Assembly: GCF_000307855.1 (NCBI RefSeq)
Contig: NZ_AJLR01000111.1
Coordinates: 36,422 to 100,421 of the forward strand
DNA: 64,000 nt
DNA from: Schinkia azotoformans LMG 9581
GTDB taxonomy: Bacteria > Bacillota > Bacilli > Bacillales > Bacillaceae_J
Direction: 5' to 3'
The notes under the pieces were generated by a model. The model searched no databases. It was not told where the DNA came from and worked only from the letters and a program-made list of their open reading frames with translations. How positions within the stretch are numbered: position 1 is the first letter of the stretch; each line of letters opens with the position of its first letter. The position numbers and the translations under genes were made by a program. Positions 17,614-27,065 of the stretch are shown one piece after another.

Positions 17614-19104
17614 TTAGTGTGTCTTTTTCTTAGAAATTCTAGACTTGATCTCGCTTTCGGTACCAAAATTCCTGACTTCAAAATTATTGATTAGTTGGTC
17701 AGTGCTTGTCAGCAAAATTTTATAGCCTAAAGTCTCTTCAAGCTGCCTCAGCTTTACATTCGCATTTGCTTTGAATAGCTCCAGTACTGGCGTGGGGACT
17801 TCAACCCAAACGGCTTCGTGATCCATCCCTTTGTATTCCCAAAGCGCTCTTTCTAATTGGCGGGTTACCTGCTCTGGGGAATAGACTCTGCCTACATTGT
17901 GACAGGTTGGACAGGTCGTTGTTAATTTTTCAAGCAATGATTTTTGTTCTTTCTTTCGGGTCATTTCCAGGAGACCTAACTGGGTGAAGCCGTATACCTT
18001 TGTATAATTGCGGTCTGTCCTTAATGCGGCGTTAAGCTTATTTTTAATGTATTCCCGATCTTTTTGGGATTCCATATTGATAAAATCAATGATGATTATT
18101 CCACCGATATTACGGAGTCGAAGCTGTCGGGCAATTTCGAGGGCCGCAAGTTCATTGGATTTTAAGATTGTTTCTTTCACATTATGTTTTCCCGTAAACT
18201 TCCCTGAATTAACGTCAACAACAGTTAAAGCCTCTGTCTGTTCAATCATTAAACTCGCACCATTTTCAAGTTCTACATAAGGATTTAGAGTTTTTGGAAT
18301 TTCTTGTTCAATACCAAAATAAGAAAATAAATCTTCCTTATTGATGAAGTGTTTAATTTCGGTGATAGTGTCATCATAAATAGAAAGTCTTTCTTTAAGC
18401 TTCCGAAAAACGATACCATCATCAACAATAATTTCGGTGGGTTCATCACCAATTAAATCTTGGACAATGAATTCTATGAGATCAGTATTTTTATAAAGAA
18501 GAGACGGAGTCTTTTTCCCGGCTTGCTCTTTATCGATTTCGCTCCAGTTTTCTTTCAAATACTCAATTTCTTTTTTTACAACTTCTGTTGTTTTGTTAGT
18601 ACAGACAGTTCGAAAAATTAACCCCTCATTCTTATCGCAAATAGCTTGGCCAAAACGACGCCAAACCTCTCTTTCATCTTCATTGATTTTTTTCGATATG
18701 GCAATTTGTGTATCGTTGGGCATATAAACTACATATCGGCCAGAAAGCTCAAGTAATGTTTTCAATCTGGGACCCTTTTCTCCAAAAGCGGCCTTTGTCA
18801 CTTGAACAATAACTTCCTGCCCTTCATGAAGCAAATTGGAAATAGACACTTTACGCTTTTCGTTGAGGTCTAAAGACTTATAATTTGCAAGCTGATCAAT
18901 TTGCAGAAATCCATTACGTTCAAGCCCAATATTAACAAATGCAGCTTGCATCCCCGGAACGACCTTTTCAACCCGCCCTTTATAAATATTACCTACAATT
19001 GACTCGCCTTCGGACGATTCATAAAACAGCTCTACTAATTTATCATGCTCCAAAACGGCAACCCGCTTTTCAGAAGTTCGACAGTTCAAAATAATTTTTT
19101 TCAA
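17614..19104 (-). CDS. rng: Ribonuclease E/G family endoribonuclease
   Basis: Single-strand endoribonuclease of RNA decay and rRNA maturation. 496 residues: S1 domain near residues 35-120 (GNIYKGRVEKVVPGMQAAFVNIGLERNGFL), 5'-sensor and RNase H-like parts, the DNase I-like catalytic part with VVDVNSGKFTG and NIGGIIIIDFINM (two metal-binding Asp), and a Zn-link TTCPTCHNVGRV. Lacks the long C-terminal scaffold of E. coli RNase E, so G-type in size. Start is TTG at 19104 after AGGAAAG. B. subtilis has no member of this family and relies on RNase Y/J, whereas several other Bacillaceae keep it at this rplU-spoIVF position. Confidence 0.93.
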   Translation of the reverse strand: MKKIILNCRTSEKRVAVLEHDKLVELFYESSEGESIVGNIYKGRVEKVVPGMQAAFVNIGLERNGFLQIDQLANYKSLDLNEKRKVSISNLLHEGQEVIVQVTKAAFGEKGPRLKTLLELSGRYVVYMPNDTQIAISKKINEDEREVWRRFGQAICDKNEGLIFRTVCTNKTTEVVKKEIEYLKENWSEIDKEQAGKKTPSLLYKNTDLIEFIVQDLIGDEPTEIIVDDGIVFRKLKERLSIYDDTITEIKHFINKEDLFSYFGIEQEIPKTLNPYVELENGASLMIEQTEALTVVDVNSGKFTGKHNVKETILKSNELAALEIARQLRLRNIGGIIIIDFINMESQKDREYIKNKLNAALRTDRNYTKVYGFTQLGLLEMTRKKEQKSLLEKLTTTCPTCHNVGRVYSPEQVTRQLERALWEYKGMDHEAVWVEVPTPVLELFKANANVKLRQLEETLGYKILLTSTDQLINNFEVRNFGTESEIKSRISKKKTH

Positions 19105-19297
19105 AAGAATCTTTCCTTTGCTTAGGAGGTATATTTTAGTTCATTGTACTATAAACCGGGGAGTAGGGGGAACAATGGTAGCGATCGATGAGTAGCTGTT
19201 CTCCAGTTATCCTTTTAAAATGCGGACAATGGTTGTGGGACCGCTGCTTGCTCTGGCCTCATAATTTCTATCCCTTAATATTTGGTTGCACCAACAT

Positions 19298-19322
19298 AAA
19301 CAGGGCACAGTTCCCCGTGCCC
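19298..19322 (-). terminator. Probable terminator of spoIVFAB
   Basis: Minus strand GGGCACGGGGAACTGTGCCC: 6-bp GC-rich stem followed by TGTTTATGTTGG, immediately after the spoIVFB stop. The T run is weak. The ~200 bp from here to rng contain no further recognisable signal. Confidence 0.6.
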
Positions 19323-19327
19323 CACTC

Positions 19328-20200
19328 CTATCCAAATATCTCCCTCATCGTGCCATTCGTTCTTTTTTCAGTAAAATACGCGTGAAGAAGCTCATTCTCA
19401 TCAAATGTGAGTTGCTCGCGATCATTCCTTTTTATAATAATTTGATGCTTACATCCTCGACAGAACTGAGCAAAAACATCTACTAAGTGGTCCGTTTCAT
19501 TTACGACGATTGGTCGCAAATCTTTGATCTCCCGGCTTCTCCCATAATATCGTTCCAATAAAAAGCGAATATGCGCAAACTTTCTTTGTTTCCACTCAAT
19601 ATAATGAGCGAAAATAACGAACGCAACTACAATCCACAAATTCAAATGAAATGGATAGATAACTAGTGTAGTTAAAATTAACAAGCATACAATACCAATC
19701 GAAATCATCAATGAATAGCGATGGGCTAAGCTGAACGGGAACTTAAGTGACATCCCGAGGAATACAAGCTTCCCACCATCCAATGGCCAAATCGGTAAAA
19801 GATTAAAGATTAAAATCATCAGATTATGCTTCAAAAATAAGTCATATGTATTTTGATCAATCCACCCGATAAAAAAAAGAATATAGGCAAGCGCCATCAT
19901 CCAAAGGTGCTGCAGCGGCCCACTTATAATAACGAGCAGCTCCTCTTTTAAAGGACGATTGCCATGCTCATCCATTTCAGCAACGCCACCGAATGGCAAT
20001 AGTTCAATTTTTTTTATCCGCCAGCGAAAATGATTGGCGGTAATCGCATGGCCCATTTCATGTACGAACACAATCGTAAATAGCATGATGATTTCTAAAA
20101 ATCGTCCAGTTAGTACCCCAATACCTACAACAAGCCAGAACAAGGGATGAATTGAAATTTTACTGAAAATTTCTGTCACTCTAGACAATGGCCTCACCAA
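19328..20200 (-). CDS. spoIVFB: Sporulation intramembrane metalloprotease SpoIVFB
   Basis: Site-2-type zinc protease in the outer forespore membrane that cleaves pro-sigma-K. ~290 residues with several hydrophobic segments. The zinc motif is FVHEMGHAI near residue 44 (HExxH) and the third ligand motif is NLLPIWPLDGGKL near 140. LLPFGGVAEMDEHGNRPLKEE and the C-terminal RFLLERYYGRSRE and HAYFTEKRTNGTMRE match B. subtilis SpoIVFB. Start uncertain: TTG at 20200 or the adjacent GTG, or a codon up to seven residues further in. Two bases from the spoIVFA stop, so coupled to its inhibitor. Confidence 0.94.
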   Translation of the reverse strand: MVRPLSRVTEIFSKISIHPLFWLVVGIGVLTGRFLEIIMLFTIVFVHEMGHAITANHFRWRIKKIELLPFGGVAEMDEHGNRPLKEELLVIISGPLQHLWMMALAYILFFIGWIDQNTYDLFLKHNLMILIFNLLPIWPLDGGKLVFLGMSLKFPFSLAHRYSLMISIGIVCLLILTTLVIYPFHLNLWIVVAFVIFAHYIEWKQRKFAHIRFLLERYYGRSREIKDLRPIVVNETDHLVDVFAQFCRGCKHQIIIKRNDREQLTFDENELLHAYFTEKRTNGTMREIFG

Positions 20201-20202
20201 CC

Positions 20203-21006
20203 TTAGTCAAAGTTGATCACCTGAATGGGGTCAATAAAAGAGTCACCCTCTTTAATTGCAAAATAAAAAGTTCCGGCTTGCCCATCCTCAGTATTGGTAA
20301 CTTGACCTAATTGGGTACGACTTTTCACGAAATCATATAGTTTAACATTGATTGAATTCAAATTTCCATACCATGTTTCACTGCCATCGGAATGCTGAAT
20401 AACAACTGTCTTGCCAATCTCTTCTTTGACGCTGACATCAATGATAATGCCATCATCAATGGCCTCAACGAAGGAATCACGACCTGTTTCAACCATAATC
20501 CCCTGACGGTCTTTTGAAAATGGCTCAAGCACACGGCCGGCCGCTGGCACTGCATAGACATGCTGAACATCTTCATTCTGATCAATTTGATTAGGTATCT
20601 GCTCCTTATTCGTTTCCGGCAATAGGGCAACCGGCTTACCAAATTGATTTTCATACCAATCCATTACAGCAGCAAATTGAAATTCCTTTTCCATCGTCTT
20701 ACTGACGAAAGTACGTGCCTTTTCCCAGCGTGGAGACGGGTCCTTAAACAAAATCCCTACTATTAAAAATAAGCATACTGCTAATAAAACTTGTAAAATA
20801 ATAAACTCAGTCCGAAAGACCGGATGTTTCGAGTTTGAGCCTGGCTCATAATCATAAAACGGAGTTTCCCCGTACCGTTCTTCATCTTTAGGTAGCGGAT
20901 AGGCAGTTCTCCTCGATCCTGTTGGCGCTCCACCAATTGAACTACGCGCCTTTTTCCGTTTTGCTATTCTCCTTTTTACATCATCGACTTGATTTCTCAC
21001 CTTCAT
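20203..21006 (-). CDS. spoIVFA: SpoIVFB inhibitor SpoIVFA
   Basis: Holds SpoIVFB inactive together with BofA until SpoIVB arrives from the forespore. ~267 residues: basic cytoplasmic N-terminus (DDVKRRIAKRKKARSS), single membrane span (FIILQVLLAVCLFLIVGILF), a conserved EKEFQFAAVMDWYENQFGKP segment and a C-terminal M23/LytM-like domain (GRVLEPFSKDRQGIMVET, VVIQHSDGSETWYGNLNS, DFVKSRTQLGQV) ending GDSFIDPIQVINFD. The start is unclear: GGGGGA abuts ATG-ATG at 21009/21006, and a GTG at 21000 has the best spacing. Confidence 0.9.
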   Translation of the reverse strand: MKVRNQVDDVKRRIAKRKKARSSIGGAPTGSRRTAYPLPKDEERYGETPFYDYEPGSNSKHPVFRTEFIILQVLLAVCLFLIVGILFKDPSPRWEKARTFVSKTMEKEFQFAAVMDWYENQFGKPVALLPETNKEQIPNQIDQNEDVQHVYAVPAAGRVLEPFSKDRQGIMVETGRDSFVEAIDDGIIIDVSVKEEIGKTVVIQHSDGSETWYGNLNSINVKLYDFVKSRTQLGQVTNTEDGQAGTFYFAIKEGDSFIDPIQVINFD

Positions 21007-21117
21007 CATTCCCCCGCTCAAGTATTGAAAAGGACCAATTGCCCTCGTTTTGAACAAGCATAACTATTAGTAATATCTATGACTTGTCCTCGGTGGATAT
21101 GACTTTGAAAATAAGAA

Positions 21118-21165
21118 TAAAAAAGAGCTTAGGACTCAAATATCCCAAACTCAAGCTTGTACTAA
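21118..21165 (-). terminator. Possible minD terminator
   Basis: Minus strand AGCTTGAG ... GAGTCCTAAGCT with imperfect pairing followed by TTTTTT. Plausible end of the mreBCD-minCD transcript, but the stem is weak. Confidence 0.45.
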
Positions 21166-21173
21166 TTCAAATT

Positions 21174-21971
21174 TTACTTCATTCCAAAAAACTTTTTCAT
21201 TTTCGAAAACATGCCGCCCTTATCATCATCCAAAGAAAGGAGTGGCACAGATTCACCTAATATGCGCCTAGCCATATTTCGATAGGCGATCGATGCTTTA
21301 CTTGTAGGGTCCAATGCAATGGGTTCACCATTATTGGATGCTTTAATAACAGTATCGTCATCTCCTACAATTCCTAATAGATCGATAGCTAAAATTGCCA
21401 CAATCTCATCGACATCAAGCATATCACCATTTTTCATCATATGAGTGCGAATGCGGTTTACTATTAGTTTTGGAGGTTCAACCTCCTCTTGTTCCAACAG
21501 TCCGATAATTCTATCGGCGTCACGAACAGAAGAAACTTCTGGAGTCGTTACAACAATGGCCTTGTCTGCTCCGGCAACAGCATTTTTAAAACCCTGTTCA
21601 ATCCCGGCCGGGCAATCTATTAAAATATAATCAAAATCCTGCTTCAATTCGCCAACAAGATTTTTCATTTGTTCAGGAAAAACTGCAGACTTATCCTTCG
21701 TCTGTGCAGCCGGAAGCAAATACAAGCATTCGAAACGCTTGTCCTTAATTAAAGCCTGCTGAAGCTTACACCGTTCCTCCACAACATCAACTAAATCATA
21801 AATAATACGATTTTCCAATCCCATAACAACATCCAGATTGCGCAGCCCGATATCCGTATCAACTAAACAAACCTTTTTACCTGTTAAAGCTAGTGCCGTT
21901 CCTAGATTAGCACTTGTAGTTGTCTTTCCAACGCCGCCTTTTCCTGATGTAATAACGATAGCCTCTCCCAT
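21174..21971 (-). CDS. minD: Septum site-determining ATPase MinD
   Basis: Membrane-associated ATPase that positions MinC and so keeps division at midcell. 265 residues. Deviant Walker A TSGKGGVGKTTTSANLG at residue 8, DTDIGLRNLDVVMGLENR, DYILIDCPAGIEQGF, VTTPEVSSVRDADRIIGLL. The C-terminal MFSKMKKFFGMK is the amphipathic membrane-targeting helix. Adjacent to minC with no gap, downstream of mreBCD as in B. subtilis. Confidence 0.97.
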   Translation of the reverse strand: MGEAIVITSGKGGVGKTTTSANLGTALALTGKKVCLVDTDIGLRNLDVVMGLENRIIYDLVDVVEERCKLQQALIKDKRFECLYLLPAAQTKDKSAVFPEQMKNLVGELKQDFDYILIDCPAGIEQGFKNAVAGADKAIVVTTPEVSSVRDADRIIGLLEQEEVEPPKLIVNRIRTHMMKNGDMLDVDEIVAILAIDLLGIVGDDDTVIKASNNGEPIALDPTSKASIAYRNMARRILGESVPLLSLDDDKGGMFSKMKKFFGMK

Positions 21972-22661
21972 TTACATCATCCCCCTTTCAAGCCTCGTTA
22001 AATTTGGTCTTAGATGTGGTAAAACCTGAACTCGGTCGATCACGATTTGATTTACATTTTGATCAATAAAAGCACATTCCATTTCACGGCCTTCTTCTTC
22101 GTGGTCATCTGGTGCCCTATTCACTAAGTCGCTAATGCGTAGTTGCATTGGCTTCATCAATGATGCTGCGATCACGGCATTACGATTGCCAAAGCATCCA
22201 GCATGAGCAATTCCCCGTAATGCACCCATAATAAAAATATTACCACCAGCCATGACAGTGCCACCAGGGTTTACGTCACCTATTAACAGAAGATCCCCTT
22301 TAACTTGAAGCACCTGTCCGGAACGAATTATTTTCGAAACCGTTTCAACATCTGTTTGTTTTTTCCATTCAAGAGCTTCTGCTTTTGTCATAACATTTGA
22401 TTCCAATGAATCGATGACTAATTTTTTCTTATTTCGAATAATCTCGCGAATTTGATCATGCATACTTCTAGTTAAATATCTGTTGCCTGCTTTTATGTGA
22501 ACGGAGGTTAAAGGACTACCCTCAGGTGGTTGATGATTAGAGGTTAATTTTTCATCAAGTTCCTTTAATATCTGTTCAAAAGAACATGAATCATCCAAAT
22601 ATAAAGTGAGACCACTTTTCGTTCCTTTAATCGTCACATTTTGTTGTTTTTGCCCGATCAT
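21972..22661 (-). CDS. minC: Septum formation inhibitor MinC
   Basis: Blocks FtsZ assembly near poles. 229 residues: N-terminal FtsZ-binding domain ([31 protein letters not shown]) and C-terminal beta-helix dimerisation/MinD-binding domain ([53 protein letters not shown]). Ends one base before minD begins, so the two are translated together. Confidence 0.95.
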   Translation of the reverse strand: MIGQKQQNVTIKGTKSGLTLYLDDSCSFEQILKELDEKLTSNHQPPEGSPLTSVHIKAGNRYLTRSMHDQIREIIRNKKKLVIDSLESNVMTKAEALEWKKQTDVETVSKIIRSGQVLQVKGDLLLIGDVNPGGTVMAGGNIFIMGALRGIAHAGCFGNRNAVIAASLMKPMQLRISDLVNRAPDDHEEEGREMECAFIDQNVNQIVIDRVQVLPHLRPNLTRLERGMM

Positions 22662-22718
22662 CTTCGTTCACCTCGATGATTTGTAATTCGACGCAATCTG
22701 TATTTTTTCCTTTAAAAC

Positions 22719-23252
22719 CTATACCAACTTATCATTTTCTTTATTTGCCCATTTCTCTACCCTTAATAAAAACTTCTTCATCGGGTAGTAGATCACAATT
22801 AGAAATACCCCGTTCAATACCAGTGTAGGAAATAATCGGTCGTAAAGGAATTGATTCCAATCAAGCTGAGCCACATTGACAAGAAATAGAATCCCGAAAA
22901 CGAATCCCTCTAATAGACTTATACCTACTAATACAACAAAAAATATTACTAAGAGATTTCTATGGAGCACTTTCATAGATAAAGAAATTACATATACGAT
23001 AAGTGGAAAAGAAAACATATAAACCCCGATAATATCTGTATATACTATATCAAATAATAAGCCGAAGATGATCGCAAAAAGCAGCGCTTTATTTCGATCA
23101 TAAAAAAATGAAATAAGCATGATCATTACAATCATAAACCTTGGCACAAAAATGCGGTCAATCCCAAATCTTTCAGCAGGGAATAACTCTATGAAGATAC
23201 TCTCAGATAAAAAAGCTAAAAATACAATAAACGCAAGAAGGAATCTTTTCAC
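22719..23252 (-). CDS. mreD: Rod shape-determining protein MreD
   Basis: Integral membrane partner of the elongasome. 177 residues with about five hydrophobic helices and the small FD motif of the family (LLFDIVYTDIIGVYMFSFPLIVY). Starts at GTG (23252) after GGAGGAG, 2 bp from the mreC stop. Assignment depends on topology and on the mreB-mreC-mreD order. Confidence 0.92.
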   Translation of the reverse strand: MKRFLLAFIVFLAFLSESIFIELFPAERFGIDRIFVPRFMIVMIMLISFFYDRNKALLFAIIFGLLFDIVYTDIIGVYMFSFPLIVYVISLSMKVLHRNLLVIFFVVLVGISLLEGFVFGILFLVNVAQLDWNQFLYDRLFPTLVLNGVFLIVIYYPMKKFLLRVEKWANKENDKLV

Positions 23253-23254
23253 AA

Positions 23255-24139
23255 TTAGACTCCTCCTTTAGATTGTTCAACTAAATCCTCTTCTGGGGTA
23301 GTCGATACCCTTTCAACTATCATAATATGATCAATATCGAAAAATTTAGCAGAAGGCTTCACATAAGCCATTTGCGTCAAGCCATGTTCATCCGGGACAA
23401 TCTCCGTAATTTCACCAATCACTAGGCCGCTAGGGAAGACTCCCCCTAATCCAGATGTGATAACCGTTTGCTTTTCCGCTAAATTAATATCAACATCAAA
23501 TGGGATACGTTTAAATAAAAGTGCACCTTTTTTTTCATCATAGCCCTCAATTAGTCCGAAAATATCTTTATTTCCTTTTACAACGGCTGAAATTCGATTT
23601 GTTCGGTCAACAGCACTTAAAAGCTGTACAGTAGAAGTGAATTGTGAAACTTGCTTAATTTTCCCTACCATACCTTCTGAAGTGATGACAGCCATATTTT
23701 TCTTAACTCCATGCTGCTCACCTTTGTTAATGAAAATTAATTCATGCCATTGATCGGGATTTCTAGCAATGACATTGGCTTGAATAAGCTTATAATCACG
23801 AAGGCTTTCTTTTTTATCTAAAATCCCACGAAGCCGTTCATTTTCTTTTTCTAATTCCATAACCCTGGCATTTAATTCGACATACTCATCCAGGCGTGCC
23901 TTTAATAGTTTATTTTCCTCAAATGTGTTTTTTATGTCAGATATATTTTCAAAGAAACCCGCTGCATATTCAGCGGGTTGATGGAAAACTGATTGAAACC
24001 AGCCAATCGTATCCTTCAAAAACTGTTCAGGCCAGCTTAATTTGGAACGATCATTTAAGGAAAAACCAATCAATGCCACTAAAATAATGATACTAACTAA
24101 AAGCACGATTAATCGTTTGTTATAAAAGAACTGTGGCAT
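23255..24139 (-). CDS. mreC: Rod shape-determining protein MreC
   Basis: Bitopic scaffold linking MreB to periplasm-side wall synthases. 294 residues: short cytoplasmic tail, membrane helix (residues ~9-27), coiled coil around 65-105 (LKARLDEYVELNARVMELEKENERLRGIL), then the beta-barrel domain (VIARNPDQWHELIFINKGEQHGVKKNMAVI, GMVGKIKQVSQFTS, LIEGYDEKKGALLF, VITSGLGGVFPSGLVIGEI). Complete. Confidence 0.95.
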   Translation of the reverse strand: MPQFFYNKRLIVLLVSIIILVALIGFSLNDRSKLSWPEQFLKDTIGWFQSVFHQPAEYAAGFFENISDIKNTFEENKLLKARLDEYVELNARVMELEKENERLRGILDKKESLRDYKLIQANVIARNPDQWHELIFINKGEQHGVKKNMAVITSEGMVGKIKQVSQFTSTVQLLSAVDRTNRISAVVKGNKDIFGLIEGYDEKKGALLFKRIPFDVDINLAEKQTVITSGLGGVFPSGLVIGEITEIVPDEHGLTQMAYVKPSAKFFDIDHIMIVERVSTTPEEDLVEQSKGGV

Positions 24140-24156
24140 GATTTACACCTACTTAC

Positions 24157-25197
24157 CTATTTTCTTGATCTCGATGTAATTCCTGCTTTTGACCGGAAAA
24201 GGTGAAGATTGTCCAATGCTTTACCAGTACCAATGGCAACACAATCTAACGGATTCTCGGCCACTAATACAGGCATCTTCGTTTCATTGCTTATAACTTT
24301 ATCAAGATTGCGCAGTAAAGCGCCTCCTCCCGTTAAGACAATGCCTCGATCCATAATATCGGCCGCTAATTCTGGCGGAGATTTCTCCAAAGTATATTTC
24401 ACTGCATCAACAATTTCATACACTGTATCATGCAATGCTTCTCCAATTTCCACTGCACTAATCGATATTGTTTTTGGAAGTCCTGTAAGGAGGTCACGCC
24501 CGCGGATTTCCATATCCTCAATACCTTCAGGCATACCAGCAGAACCAATTTCAAACTTAAGCTGTTCAGCTGTACGTTCTCCAATTAATAGACTGTATTT
24601 TTTCTTAACATATTGAATGATCGCATCATCCATTTCATCCCCGGCGACACGAACGGATTGACTTGTTACAATCCCTCCAAGGGAAATAATGGCAACCTCG
24701 GTTGTTCCGCCACCTATGTCAACCACCATACTACCGGTTGGTTCCCATACTGGTAGATTAGCCCCGATTGCTGCAGCAAATGGTTCTTCAATTGTATTAG
24801 CTGTACGAGCACCTGCTTGCACTGTTGCATCCTCAACAGCACGCTTTTCTACAGCTGTGATTCCTGATGGTACACACACCATGACATGCGGCTTTCTTGA
24901 AAAAGCAGTTTGGTTTTTTTGTGCTTGTTGTATAAAGTGCTTTAACATGATAGCCGTAGTTTCAAAATCAGCGATAACCCCGTCTTTCATCGGTCTTAAT
25001 GCTACAATGTTACCAGGTGTACGGCCAATCATATTTTTTGCGTCATTACCAACAGCTTCAATTGTCCCCGTATCAGTGCGAAAGGCTACAACAGAAGGTT
25101 CACGTACAACGACACCTTTACCTTTCACGTAAACTAACGTATTAGCTGTTCCTAAGTCAATTCCCATATCACGAGAAAAGCCACCTAAACCAAACAT
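24157..25197 (-). CDS. mreB: Rod shape-determining actin homologue MreB
   Basis: Forms short membrane filaments that steer lateral wall synthesis. 346 residues; the actin-fold phosphate and adenosine motifs are clear: [72 protein letters not shown], and [15 protein letters not shown]. First gene of mreBCD-minCD. Preceded by a 240-bp gap holding an interspersed repeat. Confidence 0.97.
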   Translation of the reverse strand: MFGLGGFSRDMGIDLGTANTLVYVKGKGVVVREPSVVAFRTDTGTIEAVGNDAKNMIGRTPGNIVALRPMKDGVIADFETTAIMLKHFIQQAQKNQTAFSRKPHVMVCVPSGITAVEKRAVEDATVQAGARTANTIEEPFAAAIGANLPVWEPTGSMVVDIGGGTTEVAIISLGGIVTSQSVRVAGDEMDDAIIQYVKKKYSLLIGERTAEQLKFEIGSAGMPEGIEDMEIRGRDLLTGLPKTISISAVEIGEALHDTVYEIVDAVKYTLEKSPPELAADIMDRGIVLTGGGALLRNLDKVISNETKMPVLVAENPLDCVAIGTGKALDNLHLFRSKAGITSRSRK

Positions 25198-25241
25198 AAA
25201 TATGTATCTCTTCCTTTCTCAGCATGACGCACAAATTTGAA

Positions 25242-25356
25242 ATGCGAAAGCGCCTTGGTCAGCCCCGACAAGCATAAGATGGACTGCGTCGTGGCGTTTT
25301 ATGCCACAGAGCAGTACAGCTTATGACCTCGAGGGGCTAGGCGCTGTAGCTAGACA
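25242..25356. repeat. bcr-like interspersed hairpin repeat, long copy
   Basis: Arms GCGAAAGCGCC ... AGCCCC.GACAAGCATAAG and CTTATGACCTCGAGGGGCT.GGCGCTGTAGCTAGACA are complementary in three blocks. A central part with its own GTGGCGTTTTATGCCAC hairpin lies between. Same outer sequences as the copy at 3264-3320. Confidence 0.8.
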
Positions 25357-25434
25357 CAGATATGTCAACCAAATTTGTACACACAAACTCATAATGAATA
25401 TTATACGGTAAAAAAATAGAAAAGGATAGGTTTT

Positions 25435-26124
25435 TTAAACATATCCTTTTTCCTTTAAACTTATAAATTTAGTATCACCAATTATTAGATGATCTAGCAG
25501 TTCAATCCCAAGTATTTTTCCACATTCGACCAAACGTTTCGTAACTTCAATATCTTCACGGCTTGGTGTCGGGTCTCCACTAGGGTGGTTATGCAGACAT
25601 ATGATGGAGGCACTGGACCGTCTGAGGGCTTCTTTGAAAACCTCGCGCGGATGCACGATCGAGGCGTTGAGGCTACCAATGAAGATCGATTGTTTATGAA
25701 GTACTTGATTTTTTGTATTTAAAAATAATGCAACAAAATGTTCCTGCGATAAAAAGCGCATCTCATCCATTACATATTTAGCCGCATCCTCCGGAGAGCG
25801 AATCGTGTAACGGTCATCATATTGAAGTCTCCCGACCCTTCTACCGAGTTCTAGTGAAGCTAGTATCTGAATCGCTTTGACCCGGCCAATGCCATTAATT
25901 TTTGTGATTTCCTCAATCGTGGCATCCTTTAACAACCGTAACCCCTCGAAATTTTTCAGCAGACGGTTGGAAAGCTGTAAGACGGACTCATTTTTCGTAC
26001 CTGTTCGCAGTAAAATTGCTAAAAGCTCTTGGTTTGAAAGACTGCCAGGGCCATCGGCTATGAGACGTTCCCTCGGCGTTGAATCCTTTGGATAATCCTT
26101 AATCATCAGTGAAGAATCTGGCAT
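25435..26124 (-). CDS. radC: RadC/YsxA-like JAB1-MPN family protein
   Basis: Widely conserved protein once linked to DNA repair; its biochemical role is unknown. 229 residues: N-terminal UPF0758 helix-hairpin-helix part (RERLIADGPGSLSNQELLAILLRTGT, TKINGIGRVKAIQILASLELGRR) and a C-terminal MPN+ metalloprotease-like domain with E..LNTKN, HPREVFKEALRRSSASIICLHNHPSGDPTPSREDIEVT, which contains the JAMM motif HxHP-x6-7-SxxD-like residues. Located between maf and mreB, the B. subtilis order. ATG preceded by GGAGAGGAG. Confidence 0.93.
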   Translation of the reverse strand: MPDSSLMIKDYPKDSTPRERLIADGPGSLSNQELLAILLRTGTKNESVLQLSNRLLKNFEGLRLLKDATIEEITKINGIGRVKAIQILASLELGRRVGRLQYDDRYTIRSPEDAAKYVMDEMRFLSQEHFVALFLNTKNQVLHKQSIFIGSLNASIVHPREVFKEALRRSSASIICLHNHPSGDPTPSREDIEVTKRLVECGKILGIELLDHLIIGDTKFISLKEKGYV

Positions 26125-26157
26125 ATTGTTTCTCCTCTCCGTTTGGTTGCTGCTATG

Positions 26158-26189
26158 AAACTGGCTATGGTGCTTGCATCAAAGCCAGT
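26158..26189. other. Stable hairpin between maf and radC
   Basis: AACTGGCT ... AGCCAGTT with the pairing continued inside by TGGTGC/GCATCA; two-base loop. No T run after it on the coding strand. It lies next to the 21-bp tandem array and may belong to the same repeat unit system or act on the maf-radC transcript. Confidence 0.5.
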
Positions 26190-26208
26190 TAATAGTTGTT
26201 TTTGGTGG

Positions 26209-26292
26209 TTACCCGTAAGTTTTCGGCGCTTACCCGGAAATTCTGCTACTTTAGCCGTAAAATTCCAGCATTTACCCGGAAATGTCCCGCTA
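26209..26292. repeat. 21-bp tandem repeat, four units
   Basis: TTACCCG/TTAGCCG recurs at 26209, 26230, 26251 and 26272, an exact 21-bp period. Units follow the pattern TTACCCGGAAATTC.GCTAC with a few changes each. The array ends exactly at the maf stop codon. Confidence 0.9.
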
Positions 26293-26856
26293 CTACTTAA
26301 GGAACGATTTCAATTCCCGGTATGTCCGAGCAATCGGCAAACCTACAACATTAAAATAATCCCCGTCAATCCGCTTTACTAAAATAGAACCAAGCTGTTG
26401 AATCCCATAGGCACCTGCTTTATCAAAAGGCTCACCACTTTTAATATAGCTGTCTATTTCTTCATCTGATAGCTCCCAAAACTGAACCTTCGTTTCCTCG
26501 TAAAAAGTTGTCGATTCATCAGCAGATACAATCGCAACCCCTGTATAAACAATATGCTCTCGTCCGGAAAGCTGTTTTAACATCATTCTTGCTTCATTTT
26601 CATCCTTTGGTTTCCCCAAAATTTGATCGTCTATCGTCACAATCGTATCTGCTCCAAGCACAACAACATCCTGATCAAGGATATTTGCAACCGCCTCTGC
26701 TTTTTGTAAGGCCAGTGCTTGAACAATTTCATTTGGATCATTTTTTTCATTAAAATGCTCTTCCACATGACTGACCACAATTTCAAACGGAATCTGCGCA
26801 TACGATAATAATTCTTTTCTCCTTGGAGAGCTTGAAGCTAATATTAATTTTTTCAC
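26293..26856 (-). CDS. maf: Maf nucleotide pyrophosphatase
   Basis: Nucleoside triphosphate pyrophosphatase acting on non-canonical or modified nucleotides; inhibits septation when overproduced. 187 residues: [14 protein letters not shown] at the start, [53 protein letters not shown] and [11 protein letters not shown]. Starts at GTG after TTGGTGATG. The tandem array lies immediately after its stop. In B. subtilis Maf blocks septation in competent cells and sits beside comC, whose place in this window is taken by the pilus locus. Confidence 0.95.
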   Translation of the reverse strand: MKKLILASSSPRRKELLSYAQIPFEIVVSHVEEHFNEKNDPNEIVQALALQKAEAVANILDQDVVVLGADTIVTIDDQILGKPKDENEARMMLKQLSGREHIVYTGVAIVSADESTTFYEETKVQFWELSDEEIDSYIKSGEPFDKAGAYGIQQLGSILVKRIDGDYFNVVGLPIARTYRELKSFLK

Positions 26857-26966
26857 TACACATCACCAATCTGTATTAATATCTTTTATCTATTAATGGT
26901 AAAATACCAAATTTCCATAAGTAAAACAAATTCGAGAAATTGAAATTCTCAAGCCAAAATAAACAA

Positions 26967-26997
26967 AAAAAGAAACCAAAATGGCCTCTTTTCTTTT
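26967..26997 (-). terminator. Probable spoIIB terminator
   Basis: Minus strand AAAGAGGCCA-TTT-TGGTTTCTTT followed by TTTTTGTTTATTTT, ~70 bp past the spoIIB stop in an AT-rich gap. Confidence 0.65.
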
Positions 26998-27065
26998 GAA
27001 TTTTAAATTTTTCAAGCATTTTTCTTTGAGAAATTGAAAATTGAACTATTTTTCGGTAAATCAGC

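Noticed and set aside
24209..25132. Two long plus-strand open frames opposite mreB
   Set aside because: They are antisense shadows of the strongly conserved mreB; translations are Ser/Pro/Ala-rich and unlike any family, and no ribosome site precedes them.
26143..26382. 79-codon plus-strand frame through the 21-bp repeat
   Set aside because: It stays open because the repeat period is a multiple of three and it runs into the maf gene antisense. No start signal and no recognisable product.
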